64,000 bases of DNA from JBDZVM01 sp040255675 (GTDB taxonomy: Bacteria; Actinomycetota; Actinomycetes; Acidothermales; Acidothermaceae): the NCBI GenBank assembly GCA_040255675.1, contig JBDZVM010000014.1, positions 29,494 through 93,493 on the forward strand, given 5' to 3'. How positions within the stretch are numbered: the first letter of the stretch is position 1; each line of letters begins with the position of its first letter. The notes below the pieces were generated by a model. That model did no database searches. It had not been told where the DNA came from and saw nothing but the letters and a program-made list of their open reading frames with translations. A program made the translations under genes and the position numbers. Below, one piece after another: positions 1 through 9,933 of the stretch.

Positions 1-220
1 GCAAGCCGAGCGCGCGGCACAACGCGTCGACCATGCGCGCCGTCGACGTCTTGCCGTTCGTGCCCGCGATGTGCACCGCCGGGTAGCTCAGCTGCGGATC
101 GCCAAGCGCGTGCATGAGCGCCGCCATGCGTTCGAGCTTCCATTCGATCCGCGACTCCGGCCAGCGACCGAGCAGTTCTTTCTCGACGCGGGTGAGCTCA
201 GAAGCGGGGTCGGCCGTCAT
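1..220 (-). CDS. folC: Folylpolyglutamate/dihydrofolate synthase, N-terminal part (cut by left edge)
   Basis: Only about the first 73 residues are present. The translation runs from an ATG at 220 and contains the ATP-binding P-loop HIAGTNGKTSTARM, diagnostic of Mur-ligase-type FolC, which adds glutamates to folates. Its ATG overlaps the TGA stop of valS in an ATGA (217-220), so the two are probably translationally coupled. The valS-folC order is usual in actinobacteria. The rest of the gene lies outside the window. Confidence 0.88.
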   Translation of the reverse strand, partial: MTADPASELTRVEKELLGRWPESRIEWKLERMAALMHALGDPQLSYPAVHIAGTNGKTSTARMVDALCRALGL

Positions 221-2877
221 CCCGATGGCTCAGGGGGCAGCGCGTCGAGTTGAGAACGAAGCCGGACGACGTCGCCTTGCGCGCCTTCGAGACGCGCGCG
301 CATCTTGTCGATGACCGGCCGCGGCGCCTTACCGGTGAATTGCGGGTTCGCGAGTTTCTCCTCGGCAATGCGCACTTCGTTCAACGCGGTGTCGAGGGCC
401 TTGGCCAGCCGTGCCCGCTCCTTGGCGACGTCGATAGTGCCTGACAAGTCGAGCGAAACTCGTATTTCGCGACCACCCAGACCGACGACCACGCCGGCCG
501 TTTCGTTGAAACCGCTCTCGGCCTCCTGCAGCCGGGCTAGAGAGCGAATCTGGTTTTCGAAAGGCGCGAGCGCCGTCGAAGCCAGCCCCTCGAGACGGGC
601 GGGAACCCGTTGCGCGGGCCGCAAACCCTGCTCGGCGCGGAACCGCCGCACTTCGGTTACGACCGCTCGTAGGTCAGCCGCCAGCTTTTCGTCGTCCGGG
701 AAAACTGTCTCGACGTCGAGTAGCTTTTCACCGCCCGTCACCAGACCGGACGGCCACGCGGCAACGACGAGCGATTCGCCGTGGGTGAGGTTGCGCCACA
801 ATTCCTCGGTGGCAAAAGGAATTATCGGGTGCCAAAGTCGAAGCAGAACGTCAAGCACGTAGCCGAGCACGCGCCGGGTCGTGTCGGCTTCGGCGCCGCC
901 GCGCTCTAGTGGCAGCTTCGAAAGTTCGACGTACCAGTCGCAGAATTCGTCCCAGGTGAAGTGGAACAGCTCATCGCACGCCTTGGCGAACTGGAAGTCG
1001 TCGAGGTAGGCGTCGACCTCGGCGGCCGTGCGCGCCAGGCGCGAGAGAATCCAGCGGTCGAGTGCCGAAAGTGCTTGTGGGTTGGGCAATTCGCCTTCGC
1101 TAGTGGCCCCGTTCATGACGGCAAACCGCGTCGCGTTCCAGAGCTTGTTGACGAAGTTGCGCGCGCCCTGCACCCACTCGTCGCTCACCGGCACATCGGT
1201 GCCGGGGTTGGCGCCCTTGGCCAACGTGAACCGAAGCGCGTCTGTGCCGTATTTGTCGATCCAGTCGAGCGGATCGACGACGTTGCCGAACGACTTCGAC
1301 ATCTTCTTGCCGTGCGCGTCGCGCACCATGCCGTGCAGCGCGACCGCGTGGAACGGCTGTACGCCACCGGTGGCGTACAGGCCGAACATCATCATGCGGG
1401 CGACCCAGAAGAACAAAATGTCGTAGCCGGTAAGCAAGACCGAGGTCGGGTAAAACTTCTTCAGGTCGGCGGTTTCGTCAGGCCAGCCGAGGGTCGAAAG
1501 CGGCCAAAGTCCGCTGGAAAACCACGTGTCGAGCACGTCTTCGTCTTGTTTCCAGCCTTCGCCTTTGGGCTCTTCGTCGTCCGGGCCGACCACGACCAGC
1601 TCGCCGTCAGGCCCGTACCAGACGGGAATCCGGTGACCCCACCACAACTGGCGGCTGATGCACCAGTCGTGCATGTCGTCGACCCAGGCGAACCAGCGCG
1701 GCTCCAACTCCGCCGGATGAATGCGGGTTCGGCCATCGCGGACGGCGTCACCCGCGGCCTTCGCGAGCGACTCGACCTTCACGAACCACTGCAAAGAAAG
1801 CCGCGGCTCGACGACCGTGTCGCACCGCGAGCAGTGCCCGACGGCGTGCACATACGGCCGCTTCTCGGCCACGATCAGGCCGAGCTCGCGAAGTGCCGCC
1901 GTGACGGCAGGGCGCGCCTCGAAGCGGTCGAGGCCTTCGAACGGGCCGGGCGCGGTGATGACGCCACGCTCGTCCATGATCGTGATCGACGGCAGGTTGT
2001 GCCGCTGGCCGATCTCGAAGTCGTTCGGGTCGTGGGCCGGCGTCACCTTCACGGCGCCGGTGCCGAACGCCGGGTCGACGTGCTCGTCGGCCACCACCGG
2101 AATGCGCCGGCCGGTCAGCGGCAACTCGATCTCGGTGCCGACCAGATGCGCGTAGCGCTCGTCGTCCGGATGAACCGCGACGGCGGTGTCGCCGAGCATG
2201 GTCTCGACCCGGGTGGTGGCGACGGTGATCGGCCCGTACGAGATCGACACGAGCTCGCCATCGTCGTCGAAGTGCTCGACCTCGATGTCGGAAAGCGCGG
2301 TCAGGCAGCGCGGACACCAGTTGATGATGCGCTCGGCGCGGTAGATCAGGCCGTCGTTGTAGAGCCGTTTGAAGATCGTGCGGACGGCGGCGGAGAGCCC
2401 GGCGTCCATGGTGAAGCGCTCGCGGCTCCAGTCGACCGAGTCGCCGAGCCGACGCATCTGACCGAGGATCTTGCCGCCGTACTCGGCCTTCCACTCCCAC
2501 ACGCGCTCGACGAAGGCCTCGCGGCCAAGGTCGTAGCGCGACGTGCCCTGCTTGGCCAGCTCGCGTTCGACCACGTTTTGGGTCGCGATGCCGGCGTGGT
2601 CCATGCCGGGCAGCCACAGCGTCTCGTAACCCTGCATGCGGCGGCGGCGAATCAGGGTGTCCATGAGCGTGTGCTCGAACGCGTGGCCCATGTGCAACTG
2701 GCCGGTGACGTTCGGCGGTGGGATCACGATGCAAAAGGGCGGCTTGTCGCTCGTCGCGTCGGCGGTGAAGTAGCCACGCTCGACCCACTGCTCGTACAAG
2801 CGTGACTCAACGCTCGCCGGGGCGTAAACCGACGGCAGGTCGGACGCCGTGAAACCCGAATTTGCTGCGCTCGTCAC
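217..2877 (-). CDS. valS: Valyl-tRNA synthetase
   Basis: Class Ia aminoacyl-tRNA synthetase of 886 residues that charges tRNA-Val in the cytoplasm. The N-terminal catalytic half has the HIGH-type motif PPNVTGQLHMGHA, and the KMSKS loop appears as KKMSKSFGNVVDP. Between them lies the editing (CP1) domain. The C-terminus is the Ala/Arg/Lys-rich coiled-coil arm typical of ValRS (AKERARLAKALDTALNEVRI). The start is a GTG at 2877, which puts the start methionine at a normal distance from the first conserved block. Length and motif order are normal. The gene overlaps folC by four bases. Confidence 0.97.
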   Translation of the reverse strand: MTSAANSGFTASDLPSVYAPASVESRLYEQWVERGYFTADATSDKPPFCIVIPPPNVTGQLHMGHAFEHTLMDTLIRRRRMQGYETLWLPGMDHAGIATQNVVERELAKQGTSRYDLGREAFVERVWEWKAEYGGKILGQMRRLGDSVDWSRERFTMDAGLSAAVRTIFKRLYNDGLIYRAERIINWCPRCLTALSDIEVEHFDDDGELVSISYGPITVATTRVETMLGDTAVAVHPDDERYAHLVGTEIELPLTGRRIPVVADEHVDPAFGTGAVKVTPAHDPNDFEIGQRHNLPSITIMDERGVITAPGPFEGLDRFEARPAVTAALRELGLIVAEKRPYVHAVGHCSRCDTVVEPRLSLQWFVKVESLAKAAGDAVRDGRTRIHPAELEPRWFAWVDDMHDWCISRQLWWGHRIPVWYGPDGELVVVGPDDEEPKGEGWKQDEDVLDTWFSSGLWPLSTLGWPDETADLKKFYPTSVLLTGYDILFFWVARMMMFGLYATGGVQPFHAVALHGMVRDAHGKKMSKSFGNVVDPLDWIDKYGTDALRFTLAKGANPGTDVPVSDEWVQGARNFVNKLWNATRFAVMNGATSEGELPNPQALSALDRWILSRLARTAAEVDAYLDDFQFAKACDELFHFTWDEFCDWYVELSKLPLERGGAEADTTRRVLGYVLDVLLRLWHPIIPFATEELWRNLTHGESLVVAAWPSGLVTGGEKLLDVETVFPDDEKLAADLRAVVTEVRRFRAEQGLRPAQRVPARLEGLASTALAPFENQIRSLARLQEAESGFNETAGVVVGLGGREIRVSLDLSGTIDVAKERARLAKALDTALNEVRIAEEKLANPQFTGKAPRPVIDKMRARLEGAQGDVVRLRSQLDALPPEPSG

Positions 2878-3062
2878 ACGCCGAGTTTAGGGACGACGCG
2901 CCGCGCGCGGCGAACCGGTATCGCGCGGCGGGTCGAGATCGGGGTTTCTCGCTCACGTCATCGCCACCACCCAATCACGCTTTTGTTGTTCAAGCCTCGG
3001 CGAGAACGCGTCGACACCTCTTGGGTGGGCGCCCGAGCGAGGCGCACGAAGGGGTAGCGCAG

Positions 3063-4208
3063 ATGCGTGGCAACCAACCGGAAGTAGAGCCGTTCGAGTC
3101 GCCCTTCGCGCGCACGATCCTGCCTCAAAAGGGCCGGAAAGGCAGGCGCGACGAACCACAGACGAGCACGGACGACGTTCCCGGCGGCCCGTCAACCTCT
3201 CGAGCTCCAGGCGCGCCGCAAGCTGGCTTCGCACCCGCTGAAACGCAGGTTCCAGCCTTCGCTGCCGCCGCGCCGCAAGGTTCCCCGGCACCCGTGCAGG
3301 GTTTTCAACCGCCGACGCCCGTGCAGGGCTTTCAACCGCCAGTGCCCCCTCAAGGCTTCCGGCCTCCAACGGTTCCGGGCTTCGGTCCGCCGGCTTTTCC
3401 GCCGGCCGCGTCGCCGGCAGTCGGCCTCGCCCCCTCGCAAGGCTTCCCGTCGCAAGCCGCGGCGCCCGCGTCAACCTCGGCACGAGAGCAGGCGACGTCC
3501 GAATTTCCGGCGCTCCCCACACAACCAGCTGACCAGTACGAGCCGCATCACCTGTCGGCGGGCGGGTCGCCCATGCTTCCGGACGACCACGCCGGCGACC
3601 CCTCCGGCACACCTGACCGGCCTCGCTCGTCGAAGCGGAGGCTGGCGTTGCTCGCTGTCCCACTCGTGATCGTCCTCGGTGCGGCGGCATACCTGTACGT
3701 GCCGAAACTGCTGAACTCGTCCGATTCGTCGAAAGCGCCGACCATTACGCTGCCCGCGCGACTCGGTAGCGCGGTAAAGGCGACGGACGCCGACAGCCTG
3801 AAAACAGTGCGGGCCGCGCAAACGCACGCTCGCGCGGCGCTACCGGCCTTGGCGAACGTGAAGGTCGCTTTTTACGGCAAGGGGCCTCAACTCTTGGTCG
3901 GCGCCGGTCTCCTGCCATCGTCGATCGAGGCTAAAACGGCGGCCGAGCAGGATTCGCTTATTCGCCAGATCGACAACAAACTCAAGCCCGACAGCGGCAA
4001 ACCCGAGAAACTCGCGCACGTCGCGTTTCCAGCACGTCAAGGCCAACTTTGGTGTGGCTTCGTCAAGGCCGACGGCGCGGTCCCGGCGACCACCGACTGT
4101 ATCTACGTCGACAGGTACGCGGTCGTTTTCACCAGCGTGGTCGGCACCGACAACGCCAAAAACCTTACAAAAGCGAAGCAAATCGTGCAGCTTGTCGACC
4201 AGCAATAA
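3063..4208 (+). CDS. Proline-rich single-pass membrane protein, function unknown
   Basis: This 381-residue protein is not one I recognise. The N-terminal half is cytoplasmic in aspect: basic and acidic at first, then very rich in Pro, Ala and Gln with short repeats of the type VQGFQPP. A single hydrophobic segment lies near residues 194-218 (LLAVPLVIVLGAAAYLYV). About 160 residues follow, predicted outside the cell, with two Cys (WCGF and TDCIYV) that could form a disulfide. I chose the ATG at 3063 because a purine-rich GAAGGGG lies ahead of it. An in-frame start at 2862 would overlap the valS 5' end. It is divergent from valS and a hairpin follows the gene. Many actinobacteria have Pro-rich/TM/extracellular proteins of this layout with no assigned role. 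Confidence 0.7.
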   Translation: MRGNQPEVEPFESPFARTILPQKGRKGRRDEPQTSTDDVPGGPSTSRAPGAPQAGFAPAETQVPAFAAAAPQGSPAPVQGFQPPTPVQGFQPPVPPQGFRPPTVPGFGPPAFPPAASPAVGLAPSQGFPSQAAAPASTSAREQATSEFPALPTQPADQYEPHHLSAGGSPMLPDDHAGDPSGTPDRPRSSKRRLALLAVPLVIVLGAAAYLYVPKLLNSSDSSKAPTITLPARLGSAVKATDADSLKTVRAAQTHARAALPALANVKVAFYGKGPQLLVGAGLLPSSIEAKTAAEQDSLIRQIDNKLKPDSGKPEKLAHVAFPARQGQLWCGFVKADGAVPATTDCIYVDRYAVVFTSVVGTDNAKNLTKAKQIVQLVDQQ

Positions 4209-4228
4209 CCCCGGAGACGTCGAACTCT

Positions 4229-4320
4229 CGCGTGGATCACGTTCGGGCAGGTAACTCGGCCCTTACGAGGCATATGGACGTCGCAAAGGACGTCTTACCT
4301 GCCCGAACGTGATCCACGCG
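4229..4320. repeat. Long perfect hairpin with GATCACGT arms (family member A)
   Basis: Two perfectly complementary 26-base arms, 4229-4254 and 4295-4320, enclose a 40-base loop. The arm contains GATCACGTTCGGGCAGGTAA. It lies between the convergent ends of the Pro-rich membrane protein gene and the small gene at 4321, so it can act as a bidirectional terminator. The same arm recurs at 31694-31773. Confidence 0.85.
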
Positions 4321-4728
4321 CTAGATCCGCAGCACGCGCTCGAAAAGCGCGCGATACGACTGCAACGCTCGGCGCAGTTCTTCAGTCTCGAGTTCTCCGC
4401 CGGCACCCGCATGTTGTTCCAAGGCGGCTTTGCGCTTGGAAAACCCGGCTGTCAACGATTGCGCTACTTCGGCAACCAGCGCGTCGGCGCCGTCGACTGC
4501 CTTGCGCGGATCATCGACGAACATCGCTTGTATTTCACGCCAACGTGATTCGAAGTCGCGTCGAGTTTCACTCGGCAGCAGGTCGACGTCGTCGGCCATA
4601 TCGTCGTCGCGGGTCGTCGCTCGCCGCGAAGCGTCAACGTCGCGACCCGCGTCGCCGGATGTCTCAGAAACTACGGGCGCGGCCGGGTCGTCGACATCGA
4701 CCGCACGCCGCGGATATTCGGCGGTCAT
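4321..4728 (-). CDS. Small acidic protein, paralogue of the upstream gene
   Basis: A 135-residue soluble protein of unknown function. Residues from about 57 onward carry the pattern W-R-E-I-Q-x-M-F-V-D-D-P-R-K-A-V, then ADALV, and end with an SYRALFERVL segment. The same pattern (WREVQARFVDEPREAV and HYRALFESLL) occurs in the C-terminal part of the upstream protein, so the two share one domain. The first 55 residues are Asp-rich and low in order. The ATG overlaps the upstream stop in an ATGA at 4725-4728, with an AAGGAG just ahead, indicating coupled translation. The family is common in actinobacteria; I know of no assigned function. Confidence 0.75.
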   Translation of the reverse strand: MTAEYPRRAVDVDDPAAPVVSETSGDAGRDVDASRRATTRDDDMADDVDLLPSETRRDFESRWREIQAMFVDDPRKAVDGADALVAEVAQSLTAGFSKRKAALEQHAGAGGELETEELRRALQSYRALFERVLRI

Positions 4729-5306
4729 CTGCTACTCCTTGCCCCGCTGCGCCCCGACGTCGTCTCCTCCGACGGTGCGAGCAACGACTCGAACAACGCG
4801 CGGTAGTGCACCATCGCTTCGCGCAACTCTTCGGTCGTCGCTTCACCGCTCAGGTCGCGTAGCTGAATGTCATGCGCGGCACGGTAATGGCCGACGACGT
4901 CCGCATGCTCGACCGACAAATCCGCGCTCTGCCGGTCGAAATCGGCCATCGGATAGCCGCGTTCTGACATGACGTCGCGCACGAGACGATCGGCGTCGGT
5001 GACCGCTTCGCGTGGCTCGTCGACGAACCTGGCTTGAACCTCACGCCACGAGGCCGCGAATGCTTGACGCTGCATGGGGTCGAGCGGTCTGATGTGTAAT
5101 TCGTCGTGACGGCGCTGGCGATCTGCCAGCTCCCGTTCGGCGCCTCGGCGGTTTCCGGCATCGTGCAACGTGCGCTCGTACTCGCGCCCGAACTGCTCGT
5201 GCAACTGCGCGCTCCGGGCCCGTGTACGCTCCCGCATCATAAGTACAGCAAGCAAACAAATCGCGATCGCCAACACAACGGCGAGCACGATGACGGCGGC
5301 TAACAC
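4725..5306 (-). CDS. Membrane-anchored protein sharing a domain with the downstream gene
   Basis: 193 residues starting at the GTG at 5306. That start is favoured by an ideal AGGAGG (5313-5318) six bases upstream; a longer in-frame reading from 5435 would run into clpX. The N-terminus is a transmembrane helix (LAAVIVLAVVLAIAICLLAV). A charged Arg/Glu-rich, probably coiled-coil stretch follows (about 25-65), then the WREVQARFVDEPREAV domain also found in the next gene. This membrane-anchored/soluble pair lies between clpX and a hairpin terminator. Function unknown. Confidence 0.75.
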   Translation of the reverse strand: MLAAVIVLAVVLAIAICLLAVLMMRERTRARSAQLHEQFGREYERTLHDAGNRRGAERELADRQRRHDELHIRPLDPMQRQAFAASWREVQARFVDEPREAVTDADRLVRDVMSERGYPMADFDRQSADLSVEHADVVGHYRAAHDIQLRDLSGEATTEELREAMVHYRALFESLLAPSEETTSGRSGARSSR

Positions 5307-5409
5307 GGCTTTCCTCCTGGTGTTCGGCAACCAGGTGAAAATTCCCGTCACCGCCGCCCGGAAACGGCACCATTGGCTAACCGGCGCGTGAACTCGCGCA
5401 ATAAGAGGT

Positions 5410-6708
<1,299 letters not shown>

Positions 6709-6902
6709 CCGACCCGTCTCCTGTCTTCCCCGTCGCCGCGCCTGCTGACCATCCGAGCCGCCAGACCCCTTAGAAGGTACCGCCTTAGGCGTCGATTGTC
6801 GGCCCTGTTGCGCGTGTCCGATCCGTCTGCCGCACGAAATCACGCGGCTTTTTCGGACGACGCTCCGCTTGTCTCCCTACGTCGGTGTAACTACGTGCCG
6901 TG

Positions 6903-7541
6903 CTAATGCGCCGCCAGGGTGAGCTTGCGGCTGGTAATCACCTCGTCGATGAGTCCGTACTCGACGGCTTCATCGGCGGTAAGAATCTTGTCGCGTTCGA
7001 TGTCTTGCCGGATCTGGTCCTTCGTGCGGCCGGTGTGCTTCGACAACATCTCTTCGAGGAGGTCCTTCATGCGAAGAATTTCTCGCGCGGCGATTTCGAT
7101 GTCGCTCGCCTGCCCGCCCGCCTCACTCGACGGTTGGTGGATCAGGATGCGAGAGTTCGGCAACGCGATGCGCTTGCCCTTCGCGCCGGCGGCTAGCAGG
7201 ACGGCGGCGGCCGAGGCAGCCTGCCCCATGCAGATCGTCTGCACCTCGGGGCGGATGAACTGCATCGTGTCGTAGATCGCCGTCAAAGCGGTGAACGAGC
7301 CGCCTGGCGAGTTGATGTAAAGCTGGATGTCGCGGTCTGGGTCCATCGACTCGAGCGTGAGAAGCTGCGCCATCACGTCGTTGGCCGAAACGTCGTCGAT
7401 CTGGACGCCGAGGAAGATGATGCGCTCTTCGAACAGCTTGGTGTAGGGGTTGTGGATGCGATCGCCCTGACTGGTGCGCTCGCGAAACTCAGGGACGATG
7501 TAACGGCTTGTCGGCCGGTCGAGACCCCACATGTCTGGCAC
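6903..7541 (-). CDS. clpP2: ATP-dependent Clp protease proteolytic subunit ClpP2
   Basis: Serine peptidase of 212 residues. The catalytic triad is readable as Ser110 (GQAASAAA), His135 (LIHQPSS) and Asp184 (IERDKIL). The start is a GTG at 7541, five bases after a strong AGGAGGAG. It lies 17 bases downstream of clpP1, so the two form an operon, as in other actinobacteria where ClpP1 and ClpP2 make a mixed tetradecamer. The N-terminus (MWGLDRPTSRYIVPEF) matches the ClpP2 type rather than ClpP1. Confidence 0.96.
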   Translation of the reverse strand: MPDMWGLDRPTSRYIVPEFRERTSQGDRIHNPYTKLFEERIIFLGVQIDDVSANDVMAQLLTLESMDPDRDIQLYINSPGGSFTALTAIYDTMQFIRPEVQTICMGQAASAAAVLLAAGAKGKRIALPNSRILIHQPSSEAGGQASDIEIAAREILRMKDLLEEMLSKHTGRTKDQIRQDIERDKILTADEAVEYGLIDEVITSRKLTLAAH

Positions 7542-7558
7542 CGACTCCTCCTCGAATC

Positions 7559-8227
7559 TCAGGAGACCGCGGTGGTCTCGGTCGGAACTTGGCGGGCGCT
7601 GCGCACGACATTGTCGACGAAGCCGTACTCCATCGCCTCTTCGGCGGAAAACCAGCGCTCGCGGTCGGAATCGCGCTCGATCTGCTCAATGCTTTGGCCG
7701 GTGTGCAGCGAGATGAGCTCCTGCAGTTTCTTCTTGGTGTAAAGCATTTGCTCGGCCTGGATCGCGATGAGGGACGCCGAACCGCCGATGCCGCCGAGCG
7801 GCTGGTGCATCATGATGCGCGCGTGCGGCAGCGCGTAACGTTTGCCACGCTCGCCCGCGCACAGCAAGAACTGCCCCATCGAAGCGGCAAGACCCATGCC
7901 GACGGTGGCGACATCGCATTGCACGTACTGCATCGTGTCGTAAATCGCCATACCGGCGTCGACCGACCCACCCGGTGAGTTGATGTACAGGTAGATGTCG
8001 CGCTCGGGGTCTTCGGCCGCGAGGAGCAGGAGCTGCGCGCAAATCTTGTTCGCGATCGCGTCGTCGACCACCGAACCCAAGAAGATGATGCGGTTCTTCA
8101 GCAGCTTGTTGAACACGTCGTCTTCTGGGGAGACGCCGGACGACGGCATCCGCATCAACGGGTTGTCAGCGCTCGTTCCAGCGCCAAGAGGTTCAGCGCC
8201 GAGGTTTTCGTTCGCCACCGCAGTCAC
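7559..8227 (-). CDS. clpP1: ATP-dependent Clp protease proteolytic subunit ClpP1
   Basis: ClpP-family serine peptidase. Catalytic residues are visible as Ser in GLAASMGQF, His in MMHQPLGG and Asp in SDRERWF. About 222 residues if it starts at the GTG at 8227. GTG at 8217 or ATG at 8155/8149 are also possible, because no strong Shine-Dalgarno decides. ClpP1 is often processed at the N-terminus, so the exact start matters little for the mature enzyme. It is first in the clpP1-clpP2 operon. A candidate ClgR operator lies about 145-160 bases upstream. Confidence 0.94.
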   Translation of the reverse strand: MTAVANENLGAEPLGAGTSADNPLMRMPSSGVSPEDDVFNKLLKNRIIFLGSVVDDAIANKICAQLLLLAAEDPERDIYLYINSPGGSVDAGMAIYDTMQYVQCDVATVGMGLAASMGQFLLCAGERGKRYALPHARIMMHQPLGGIGGSASLIAIQAEQMLYTKKKLQELISLHTGQSIEQIERDSDRERWFSAEEAMEYGFVDNVVRSARQVPTETTAVS

Positions 8228-8371
8228 CTGCTCGTCTTCTGCCGGGCGGCGCCCGGACCTCCGCGCCGTTACCGGCCAGGCCCAACGCGCCGACGTTCCA
8301 CTTCTGGTTATCGGATACCGCTGATGCGACCCTAACCGGCGGAAGGCCCGGTTCGGCACACTCTCGCGCGG

Positions 8372-8389
8372 TGTTCGCTGAGGGCGCAG
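8372..8389. promoter_or_regulatory. Candidate ClgR operator upstream of clpP1P2
   Basis: TGTTCGCTGAGGGCGCAG fits the actinobacterial ClgR consensus as I remember it (WNNWCGCYNANRGCGWWS) at all but one position. The core CGCTGAGGGCG fits exactly. It lies in the 190-base gap between tig and clpP1, where a ClgR box is expected because ClgR activates clpP1P2 in Corynebacterium, Streptomyces and Mycobacterium. No clgR gene is in the window. Confidence 0.5.
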
Positions 8390-8417
8390 GGCCACCTGGT
8401 TCGGCCGCGCGGGCAGG

Positions 8418-9752
8418 TCAGGCCCGCGCGGACGCGGCGTCCTGCTCCAACCGGTCGAGGTCGACGGGACGGCCGGAGGCGTCGGTGATCGTAGCGTTCT
8501 CGAGCACCTTCGCCAGGGCCTTGCCCCGCAGCACGTCGGCGACCGCGAGCGGCACGGCACCGCTTCGCATCAGCTGGTTGGCGTACTCGTCGGGGCTCAT
8601 GCCGGCCCGCGCCGCCCGCCGCACGATGTACTCGCTCAGCTCCGCCTCTTCGACGTTGAGTTGTTCTTTGGCCACGACCGCGTCGAGCACGAACTGCGCC
8701 CGCATGTCGCGCTCGACGTCGGTGACGATGTGTGCCTGGTGCTCCTCGGGCGTCTCGTTTTGCGCCGCGAGGTAAGCGTCGAGGTCGAGGCCGCGCGCGG
8801 CGAGCTGCTCGTCGAGGTTTCGGTTGCGTGCCTCGATCTCACGCTCGACGACCCGCTCCGGCAGCGGAATCTCGACTTTGCCGAGCAAGACCTCGAGTGC
8901 CTTATCGCGCGCCTGCATGCCCTGCTCGAGGCGGCGTACGCGCTCGAGCCGCTCCCGCAGATCGGCGCGCAAGTCGTCGAGCGTCTCGAACTCGCTAGCC
9001 TCCTGCGCGAAGTCGTCGTCGATGGCCGGGAGCTCCTTGACCCGCACAGCCTTCACCGTGACAGTGGCGCGGCCCGATTTGTCGGCGTACTCGCCCGCGA
9101 GCGGCGCGTCGAACTCGGCCGACTCCCCCGCCGACAGCCCAACAACGGCGGCGTCGAGTCCCTCGATCAAGTTGCCGCTGCCGACTTCGTAGGAGAGGCC
9201 GTTGGCGATGCCGTCTTCGATCGGCTGACCGTCGGCGGCAAGCGCCAGGTCGATGGTGATGAAGTCGCCTTCCTGCACCGGACGCTCGACCGTCGTCAGG
9301 GTCGCGAACCGATCGGCCAGGTCGGACAGCTGCTCCTCGACGTCCGCGTCGGTGACCTCGACATCGTCGACAGTGACCGGCAGCCCGTCGAGTTCGGGGA
9401 GCTCGAAATCGGGCCGGACGTCGACCTCCGCGGTGAACGTGAGTTGCTCGCCGTCGCCAAAGTTGGTGACGTCGATCTCAGGCTGACTGAGAACCCGGAC
9501 GTCGGCTTCGTCGACCGCCTGCCCGTAAAACCGTGGAATCGCGTCGTTCACCGCCTCTTCGAGGACGACGCCGCGCCCGACCCGCTGGTCGACGATGCGG
9601 GGCGGTACCTTGCCGGGCCGAAAACCGGGCACCCGAATCTGCCCGGCGACCTTCTTGTAGGCGGCGTCAAGGCTCGGCGACAGCTCAGCGAAGTCGACCT
9701 CGACGGTCAGCTTGACCCTCGTCGGGCTCAGGGTCTCGATGGCGCTCTTCAC
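8418..9752 (-). CDS. tig: Trigger factor (ribosome-associated chaperone, peptidyl-prolyl isomerase)
   Basis: 444 residues starting at the GTG at 9752, with TAGGAG about eight bases upstream. The N-terminal ribosome-binding domain carries the signature GFRPGKVPP. The middle FKBP-type PPIase domain follows (around 160-240: VQEGDFITIDLALAADGQPI), and the C-terminal helical chaperone domain ends with VLENATITDASG. It helps nascent chains fold at the ribosome exit. It lies directly upstream of clpP1 on the same strand, the usual tig-clpP-clpX neighbourhood. A reading from 9773 would add seven residues without ribosome-site support. Confidence 0.96.
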   Translation of the reverse strand: MKSAIETLSPTRVKLTVEVDFAELSPSLDAAYKKVAGQIRVPGFRPGKVPPRIVDQRVGRGVVLEEAVNDAIPRFYGQAVDEADVRVLSQPEIDVTNFGDGEQLTFTAEVDVRPDFELPELDGLPVTVDDVEVTDADVEEQLSDLADRFATLTTVERPVQEGDFITIDLALAADGQPIEDGIANGLSYEVGSGNLIEGLDAAVVGLSAGESAEFDAPLAGEYADKSGRATVTVKAVRVKELPAIDDDFAQEASEFETLDDLRADLRERLERVRRLEQGMQARDKALEVLLGKVEIPLPERVVEREIEARNRNLDEQLAARGLDLDAYLAAQNETPEEHQAHIVTDVERDMRAQFVLDAVVAKEQLNVEEAELSEYIVRRAARAGMSPDEYANQLMRSGAVPLAVADVLRGKALAKVLENATITDASGRPVDLDRLEQDAASARA

Positions 9753-9933
9753 TGGTGCTACTCCTAGGGCCAAGGCTGCGGTGCGGGTGGTCGGGGCAGT
9801 GGTCGGGGCGAGGCGAGATCGGTACTCGAAGACAGGCTTCCGAGGCTACCGAAACACACGCACGCGCACGCCGCGAGGGCGGCGCTTGACAGGTGCGCGG
9901 GCGCTTGCCCTGCCAGCGGCGGGGTACGGGGCG

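Noticed and set aside
961..2805. Open reading frame of 614 codons on the plus strand opposite valS
   Set aside because: It is the complement shadow of a highly conserved synthetase in GC-rich DNA. Its translation is Arg/Val/His-rich with no recognisable domain and no ribosome site.
2862..3062. Longer N-terminus for the Pro-rich membrane protein
   Set aside because: It would begin inside the divergent valS 5' end, has no ribosome site and is not protein-like in composition.
8661..9767. Open reading frame of 368 codons opposite tig
   Set aside because: Same shadow effect: all conserved motifs are on the tig strand.
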